A stretch of 64,000 nt of DNA. Source: Rheinheimera sp. SA_1 (GTDB taxonomy: Bacteria; Pseudomonadota; Gammaproteobacteria; Enterobacterales; Alteromonadaceae). Shown piece after piece: positions 59,185-64,000 of this stretch. Within the stretch, counting starts at the first letter, position 1; every line of letters begins with the position of its first letter. Both the position numbers and the translations under genes were made by a program. Where the stretch lies: positions 930,001-994,000 of the forward strand of contig NZ_LXWK01000015.1 of NCBI RefSeq assembly GCF_001669775.1. Direction: 5' to 3'. Below the pieces are notes generated by a model, which saw only the letters and a program-made list of their open reading frames with translations, was not told the origin of the DNA and searched no databases.

Positions 59185-60237
59185 ATGAAACTTTTAAACC
59201 GTACTTTCCGCCGCAGCATGTTGGCTTTCACTCTGGTGTCAGCTGTCGCAAGCCCGAGCATATTTGCAGCAGAAACAGTCACTTCCGCTACAGAATTACC
59301 AAGAGTTGAACAAACTACAGCCGCTTTTTTAAATGCACTGGCACAAGGCGGTGACACACCGCTGGAACAACTGAGTCCAAAAGATGCGCGTGCCGTGTTA
59401 AGTGGCGCGCAGGCCGGTGCCAAATTACCGGCAGCAAATGTCAGTGAAAAATGGATTACCCTGAATGGCGAAAAACTGAAGCTGGTGATAGTCCGGCCAG
59501 CCGGCAGCACAGGTACCCTCCCCGCTTTTATGTTCTTCCACGGTGGTGGTTGGGTGTTGGGTGATTTTCCAACCCATGAACGCTTGATCCGTGATTTAGT
59601 CAGCCGCTCTGGTGCTGCTGCTGTGTATGTTGATTACACACCGTCACCGGAAGCCAAATACCCAACCGCCATTAATCAGGCTTATGCCGCAACACAGTGG
59701 GTTGCCGAACATGGCGCAGAAATTCAGGTTGATGGTCAGCGTCTGGCAGTGGCCGGCAACAGTGTCGGCGGTAATATGGCGGCAGTTGTTGCACTGAAAG
59801 CCAAAGCAGCCGGGACACCAAAACTGAAATTCCAGTTATTGTTATGGCCGGTGACTGATGCCAACTTTGACAATGCCTCGTACCAGCATTTTCAACAAGG
59901 TTATTTTTTAAGCCGCAACATGATGCGCTGGTTCTGGGACAGCTACACCACCAATCCGGCAGAGCGTTCCGAGATTTATGCCTCGCCACTGCGTGCCAGC
60001 ATTGACCAACTGAAAGGTCTGCCACCAGCATTAGTGCAGACTGCTGAACTGGATGTACTGCGCGATGAAGGTGAAGCATATGCGGTGAAACTGAATCAGG
60101 CTGGCGTGAAAGTGACTTCGGTGCGCTACAACGGCATGATCCACGATTTCGGTCTGCTGAATGTGCTGAGTGAAGTGCCGGCAGTGAAAATGCAGTTGGA
60201 CCAGGCGGGTCAGGCATTGAAGGTGCACCTGCAATAA
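59185..60237 (+). CDS. Secreted alpha/beta-hydrolase (hormone-sensitive-lipase-type esterase)
   Basis: The 350-residue protein has a signal peptide (MLAFTLVSAVASPSIFAAE), the oxyanion motif FFHGGGWVLGD (119-123), the nucleophile elbow AGNSVGGNMA (Ser193), and a probable Asp290 in AELDVLRDEGEAYA with His320 in GMIHDFGL. This is the HSL/bacterial esterase group acting on short-chain esters. It is exported to the periplasm, which is uncommon for the group. GAGGAG precedes the start. It shares an operator with ohr and is followed by a terminator. Confidence 0.93.
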   Translation: MKLLNRTFRRSMLAFTLVSAVASPSIFAAETVTSATELPRVEQTTAAFLNALAQGGDTPLEQLSPKDARAVLSGAQAGAKLPAANVSEKWITLNGEKLKLVIVRPAGSTGTLPAFMFFHGGGWVLGDFPTHERLIRDLVSRSGAAAVYVDYTPSPEAKYPTAINQAYAATQWVAEHGAEIQVDGQRLAVAGNSVGGNMAAVVALKAKAAGTPKLKFQLLLWPVTDANFDNASYQHFQQGYFLSRNMMRWFWDSYTTNPAERSEIYASPLRASIDQLKGLPPALVQTAELDVLRDEGEAYAVKLNQAGVKVTSVRYNGMIHDFGLLNVLSEVPAVKMQLDQAGQALKVHLQ

Positions 60238-60284
60238 TCAGCAAACGATTTGTTTGCTAAGCAATAAATGACCTTTCCCGCCAC

Positions 60285-60315
60285 AGCAGCCTCCAACTTC
60301 ATGGGGCTGCTTTTT
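60285..60315 (+). terminator. Rho-independent terminator after the esterase gene
   Basis: AGCAGCC (60285-60291) pairs with GGCTGCT (60305-60311) and is followed by TTTT. A smaller hairpin, AGCAAAC-gattt-GTTTGCT, lies directly after the stop codon at 60240-60258. Confidence 0.8.
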
Positions 60316-60423
60316 CCCGTTTATGGCAAGTCGCATTTTTGCTGATTATCCGGTACTGTGGTTATTTCAGGGTCAACCACGTATCGAACAACGCAACCCG
60401 ACATCGCCATAAGAAGGTCAACT

Positions 60424-61269
60424 ATGTCATTCAAATCGTTTATTTTACTTAGCTTTTCGCTGGCATTGCCCGTCGCCGCAACACCTCAACTTGAACTGTT
60501 GTGGCACACCAAAGATCTACGGATCCCTGAATCGGTATTACTAGGCACTGCAGCGAAAGCTCCAACGCTGTTTGTATCGGAAATTGAAGGTCAGGGTAAT
60601 GCGGCTGATGGTCAGGGTGGTATTGCTTTATTAAACGTCGATGGCAGTATCCGTCAGCAAAACTGGCTGCGTGGTCTCAATGCACCCAAAGGTTTGGCCA
60701 GCTTTCAGGGCAAACTTTACGTCGCCGATCTAACCGAGCTGGTGGTGATCGATATCGAAACCGCCAAAGTGCTGGAAAAAATCAGTGCGCCCGACTCGGT
60801 GTTTCTGAATGATGTAGCAGTTGACTCACAAGGGACTGTTTATGTGTCCGATACCCGCAAAAACCGGCTGTACCGGTTGCAGCAGAATAAACTCAGCCCT
60901 TGGCTGGAAAATGTTGAAGCAGCCAACGGCCTGACTTTTGTTGGCGAACAGCTGTTTATCGGGGCGGGCGATAAACTGTTTAAAGCAGACGGCCAAGGTA
61001 ATTTAACCACTGTTGCCCAAGGATTTGCTGAGCGCGCCGATGGTGTTGAACATGTTGGTAATGGCGATTTTATTGTGAGTTGCTGGGCGGGATTAGTCTA
61101 TTACGTGCATGCCGATGGCAAGCTCGACTTATTGCTCGACAACCGGCCGCACAATCTCAATACCGCCGATATTGGCTGGGATAGCACCAAACAAATTCTG
61201 TATGTACCGACTTTTTTGGGCAATTCAGTGCAGGCTTATCAGCTGAAAAAGCCTAAACATAATGGGTAG
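60424..61269 (+). CDS. Secreted SMP-30/gluconolactonase-like beta-propeller protein
   Basis: The 281-residue protein has a signal peptide (FKSFILLSFSLALPVAA) and six-bladed propeller repeats: APKGLASFQGKLYVADLTELVVIDIET, FLNDVAVDSQGTVYVSDTRKNRLYRL, AANGLTFVGEQLFIGAG and IGWDSTKQILYVPTFLGNSV. These resemble SMP-30/gluconolactonase proteins; NDVAVDS and SDT correspond to metal-site loops. ATG 60424 was chosen for AGAAGG upstream. It may hydrolyse a lactone or bind a ligand in the periplasm. Its 3' end lies 37 bp from repeat element C but is not altered by it. Confidence 0.75.
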   Translation: MSFKSFILLSFSLALPVAATPQLELLWHTKDLRIPESVLLGTAAKAPTLFVSEIEGQGNAADGQGGIALLNVDGSIRQQNWLRGLNAPKGLASFQGKLYVADLTELVVIDIETAKVLEKISAPDSVFLNDVAVDSQGTVYVSDTRKNRLYRLQQNKLSPWLENVEAANGLTFVGEQLFIGAGDKLFKADGQGNLTTVAQGFAERADGVEHVGNGDFIVSCWAGLVYYVHADGKLDLLLDNRPHNLNTADIGWDSTKQILYVPTFLGNSVQAYQLKKPKHNG

Positions 61270-61305
61270 ATCCTGCATAAAATAAATTTTACAGCTGCTG
61301 CAATT

Positions 61306-61432
61306 GATACCCAAAATCATTGGAGTTGCAGGTAGGCGGCAACTGAAGGAAACCCCAGGAGCATAGCAGTCTATGCGACTGGGGTGAGTGAAGGCGGCCA
61401 ACACCCCTGCAGCTTCAAGGATGACGGGTATC
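61306..61432 (+). repeat. TATACCC/GGGTATA palindromic repeat, copy C
   Basis: This 127-bp imperfect palindrome starts GATACCCAAAATCATTGGAG and ends CTTCAAGGATGACGGGTATC. CCCCAG-gag-CATAG-cagt-CTATG-cga-CTGGGG forms the central hairpin, and the outer arms (GGAGTTGCAGG / CCTGCAGCTTC) pair as well. It lies between convergent genes. Its right end supplies the last five codons and stop of the alcohol dehydrogenase gene. Confidence 0.9.
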
Positions 61433-62431
61433 ACGTTCTAACACTATCCGATACCGGGCTTTACCACTTTTCAGATGTGCTATTGCTTCGTTAATCTGTG
61501 AAAATTTAAAGGTCTCGATCACTGGTTTGATCTCGTGCTGCAACGCAAAATCCAGCATTTTTTTAATGGTAGCCGGACTACCAACCGGCGATCCCGACAC
61601 CGATCGCTGCGCCATAATCAGGCTAAATACGTTTAAATCCAAAGGCTCCAGCGTTGCCCCGACAAAATGCAATCGGCCTTTAGGTTTTAACGTCGAAAGA
61701 TACAGGTTCCAATCAAGCTTCACGTTGACTGTGGTCAGAATAAAATCAAAACGTCCGGCAGCAGCGGCAATTTCATCGGCATTTCTTGAATTGATGCAGT
61801 GATGCGCACCCAGCTCCTTAGCCTCTAAGGTCTTACTGTCACTGGAGCTAAATGCTGTCACTTCACAGCCCCAGGCTCGTAAAAATTGCAAAGCTATATG
61901 CCCCAAACCCCCAATGCCAATCACTGCGACTTTGTCGGTCGCTTTCACATCAAACTGCACCATTGGATTAAATACGGTGATGCCACCACAGAATAAGGGC
62001 CCGGCGGTTTTGGCGTCCATCCCGGCCGGCAACGCCACCACGCTTGAGGCATGGGCCCGGACTTTGTCGGCAAAACCACCATGCCGACCGACAATAGTAC
62101 CCTGCGCCCCGGCACATAAATTCTGATCACCACTGCCGCAGCTGGCACACACCTGACAATAACCACTATGCCAGCCCAATCCAACGACTTGCCCCAGCTG
62201 CAGGTGCCTGACATCCGCCCCCAGTGCGGCAATACGCCCCACCACCTCATGCCCGGCCACCAGCGGATAACTCGACATGCCCCATTCGTTATCGATCATC
62301 GATAAATCCGAATGGCAAATACCACAATAATCGACATCAATTTCAACATCTTGCCGACCAAGTTGACCAGGATCGTATTCTATCAGCGCCAGTTGGGAGC
62401 CCGCCGCCGTTGCTGCATATGCCTTAATCAT
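61415..62431 (-). CDS. Zinc-dependent NAD(P)-linked alcohol/aldehyde dehydrogenase (YahK/CAD-like)
   Basis: The 338-residue protein has the catalytic zinc elements DYCGICHSDLSMIDNEWG and YPLVAGHEVVG, a four-cysteine structural zinc loop (CQVCASCGSGDQNLC), and the nucleotide-binding VAVIGIGGLGHIALQFLRAWG. This is the cinnamyl-alcohol-dehydrogenase/YahK subgroup that reduces aldehydes with NADPH. ATG 62431 was chosen because GGAGG precedes it by four bases. The C-terminus ARYRIVLERDTRHP ends in residues encoded by repeat element C; the native end would lie around IVLE. Confidence 0.93.
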   Translation of the reverse strand: MIKAYAATAAGSQLALIEYDPGQLGRQDVEIDVDYCGICHSDLSMIDNEWGMSSYPLVAGHEVVGRIAALGADVRHLQLGQVVGLGWHSGYCQVCASCGSGDQNLCAGAQGTIVGRHGGFADKVRAHASSVVALPAGMDAKTAGPLFCGGITVFNPMVQFDVKATDKVAVIGIGGLGHIALQFLRAWGCEVTAFSSSDSKTLEAKELGAHHCINSRNADEIAAAAGRFDFILTTVNVKLDWNLYLSTLKPKGRLHFVGATLEPLDLNVFSLIMAQRSVSGSPVGSPATIKKMLDFALQHEIKPVIETFKFSQINEAIAHLKSGKARYRIVLERDTRHP

Positions 62432-62514
62432 CATTCCTCCAAAATTCCATTGTTTTGCTACCACGACAGCAACAGTATTGTTGAGAATTCAGGAAGTGCA
62501 GCTGTTTGCCGAAT

Positions 62515-63999
62515 TTATTCAGGCTGCAACCACTGATTAATTTCTTCGATATCAACAAAATCGGCATCCCAGGTGCCTGATTTAATCTTATATTTGCGAC
62601 AGAATTTTTTGTGGTCTTGATGGGTTGGATCGGTTAACACAGCCCGTATATGATTGTAAAAACTGATGCCACCAATATCTTCCGGCGGGCAATCGCCTTT
62701 GGCTTTAAGCAGCTGTGTTGGGATATTGCTACGCCCGGCCGGCAGCACTTTTTCAAGGGTGATCTGATGCTCCCACCAATCGCCAAAATCATAGACATAT
62801 GTCATCTTATCATCTTGATTTTTCAGCAAATCGCGTAGTTGACCTTCATTGCTATTAAAAGACCCATCGGTAAATTCGAACCAAGGGGGCACAAAACTCA
62901 ACTCGGCATTTTTGAATTCGTAACTGTGTTCCATCTCCCAGCCCATCGCAATTTGCAGAATTTCGTGCAGAGATTCCAGACTCACTGTATTCATCACCAG
63001 CAAAGTACGGCTGATCACCGGTTTACTACCCTTGAGCTGAATTTTCAGCTGATACACGGCGCGTTTGATCCGCTTGGTGGGATCAAGCTCTGGCAGTCCC
63101 ACGTCGAAGCCAGCTGCAAGGTTGTCCAATTCGGTAGCCATAACACGCGTTAAATCTTCAATAGCCAAGCCGTTTGCTGCCAATAATTGCTGCAGCAAAT
63201 CATCGGCTTGATCTAACTGACCAAGGCTGTGGATGGCAATCACTTTGATGGCGTCGATGCCAATCAATGGCAGCCCTGCAGCGATATCCGTAGCAGCCTG
63301 AAAAAGTTGCTGCATATCATTGGCTGTTTTTGCAAACACCAAAGCCGTCAATAAAAAACGTTCACGCCAGACTTCCCGCATTGGCTCCATCTGCGTATTG
63401 ATATAGTTAGAGAGGTCTTGCTTGGGCTGGTTTGATAGTTTTGCCCAGCCAGCCAAAAACTCAATCAAGTCCAGCTTATTTTTACGGTTTTTCTGCCCTT
63501 GCAACGCAGTTCGGACTTGCGCTTCGCTAATGGCGTGTGGCGTTCCCCAGACATCAGCGGTTAGTTCCCGAAACAAAAATAGCGCCAGCGGCAAGCGATT
63601 TTGCTCACGGCTGGAGATCAAAAAATGCTCCAGCAATGCCACCAGCACTTCGTTATCGATCGCGACCACCGGCATTTCACCATGGATATTCGATTTCATT
63701 TCATTCAGGTTTTTACGGGTTAAAGGTGGCGTAATAAACGCATCTTTAATGCCGTCACCTTGTTTGAGCATAAATGAAAACAGCAAAAAATGACGATCTT
63801 GCTTCAATTCGACAATCAGCATCATGGTGCCATTGTTATCAAACGGCGTTGCTGAGGCTGCGGTAATCGTGACCTTTTCGGGAATAGGAGCCACCGGCAA
63901 TTGTTGGCGCTGCAACAACTTGATACACCGGTCCAGCGTTGGATGAGCGTCCTGTTGCAGCCAGTTACGTAACCACACCAGACGCTGCAAATCGATTGA
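62515..63999 (-). CDS. pRiA4b ORF-3-family protein, N-terminus beyond the window
   Basis: The frame stays open to the right window edge, so the start lies outside. The visible 494 residues contain a helical N-terminal part of unknown type. The pRiA4b ORF-3 domain (about 315-490) carries YQLKIQLKGSKPVISRTLLV, LESLHEILQIAMGWEMEHSYEF, MTYVYDFGDWWEHQITLEKVL, CPPEDIGGISFYNHI and a DFVDIEEINQWL end. The domain is common in plasmid- and transposon-associated proteins, but its function is unknown. Nothing in the flanking DNA shows a mobile element. It is preceded on the same strand by sequence outside the window. Confidence 0.82.
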   Translation of the reverse strand, partial: SIDLQRLVWLRNWLQQDAHPTLDRCIKLLQRQQLPVAPIPEKVTITAASATPFDNNGTMMLIVELKQDRHFLLFSFMLKQGDGIKDAFITPPLTRKNLNEMKSNIHGEMPVVAIDNEVLVALLEHFLISSREQNRLPLALFLFRELTADVWGTPHAISEAQVRTALQGQKNRKNKLDLIEFLAGWAKLSNQPKQDLSNYINTQMEPMREVWRERFLLTALVFAKTANDMQQLFQAATDIAAGLPLIGIDAIKVIAIHSLGQLDQADDLLQQLLAANGLAIEDLTRVMATELDNLAAGFDVGLPELDPTKRIKRAVYQLKIQLKGSKPVISRTLLVMNTVSLESLHEILQIAMGWEMEHSYEFKNAELSFVPPWFEFTDGSFNSNEGQLRDLLKNQDDKMTYVYDFGDWWEHQITLEKVLPAGRSNIPTQLLKAKGDCPPEDIGGISFYNHIRAVLTDPTHQDHKKFCRKYKIKSGTWDADFVDIEEINQWLQPE

Positions 64000-64000
64000 G

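Noticed and set aside
1-64000. CRISPR array, tRNA, rRNA or prophage
   Set aside because: No regularly spaced direct repeats, no tRNA-like cloverleaf or rRNA-like sequence, and no block of phage structural genes was noticed; the lone lysozyme-family gene is not enough for a prophage call.

Overview
The window reads as chromosomal DNA of an aerobic, Gram-negative gammaproteobacterium of roughly 50% G+C. The many TonB-dependent receptors, the OmpA-type and BON-domain envelope proteins, the yqjD-yqjE-yqjK-like trio and the pairing of flavin-dependent halogenases with SapC and a TonB receptor suggest the Alteromonadales/Chromatiaceae, for example a Rheinheimera-like organism. That placement is inference. 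I see no rRNA, tRNA, CRISPR array, prophage or complete insertion sequence.

Layout. (1) 1-2.8 kb: the end of a haem/haemoglobin-type TonB receptor, a 57-residue membrane protein divergent from a GlxA-type AraC regulator, and a periplasmic solute-binding protein. (2) 3.6-15.1 kb: an envelope-stress cluster with two tandem Crp/Fnr-type regulators, a CsbD-like protein, four BON-domain proteins, a DUF4398 lipoprotein overlapping an OmpA-type lipoprotein, an unknown protein coupled to a diguanylate cyclase, a yqjD/yqjE/yqjK-like trio, a PRC-barrel protein and a DUF3309 microprotein. A 16-bp Crp-type palindrome (consensus KGTGY-N6-GCACM, then GAC) recurs seven times, mostly 84-101 bp before start codons. 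(3) 15.1-18.3 kb: an apparently inactive 5'-nucleotidase-like protein overlapping a membrane GGDEF protein. (4) 18.5-25.9 kb: GH3 beta-glucosidase, gluconokinase, GPH-type symporter and a GH94 phosphorylase, which together look like a route for cellobionic acid and cellodextrins. (5) 25.9-28.8 kb: a small accessory stretch with a ClpP-fold serine protease, a ParE/Phd toxin-antitoxin pair and REP-like repeats. (6) 28.8-39.1 kb: an acetyltransferase, two siderophore receptors with Fur-like sites, a lysozyme-family protein, fumarase C, and a PepSY-DUF3649-DUF3325 iron-uptake trio. (7) 39.1-53.2 kb, all on the minus strand: TonB receptor, halogenase, SapC, JmjC-like cupin, second halogenase, DUF6445 oxygenase, GH1 beta-glucosidase, GPH symporter, LacI regulator and a DUF1080 protein. 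(8) 53.4-64 kb: GGDEF-EAL protein, SelO, PAS-GGDEF protein, Ohr and a secreted esterase that share a palindromic operator, an SMP-30-like protein, a zinc alcohol dehydrogenase and a pRiA4b ORF-3 protein cut by the window edge.

How it fits together. Regions 4 and 7 are linked by three near-identical 14-bp LacI-type palindromes (TGTAAGCGCTTACA and two close variants). They lie just after candidate promoters of the GH3, GH1 and TonB-receptor genes, and the only LacI-family regulator in the window is in region 7, so one beta-glucoside regulon probably covers both. Three copies of a 127-158 bp imperfect palindromic repeat bounded by TATACCC/GGGTATA lie at 3' ends of genes, all in the same orientation relative to the upstream gene. 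Two of them supply the last codons (-TRHP) and the stop of unrelated proteins.
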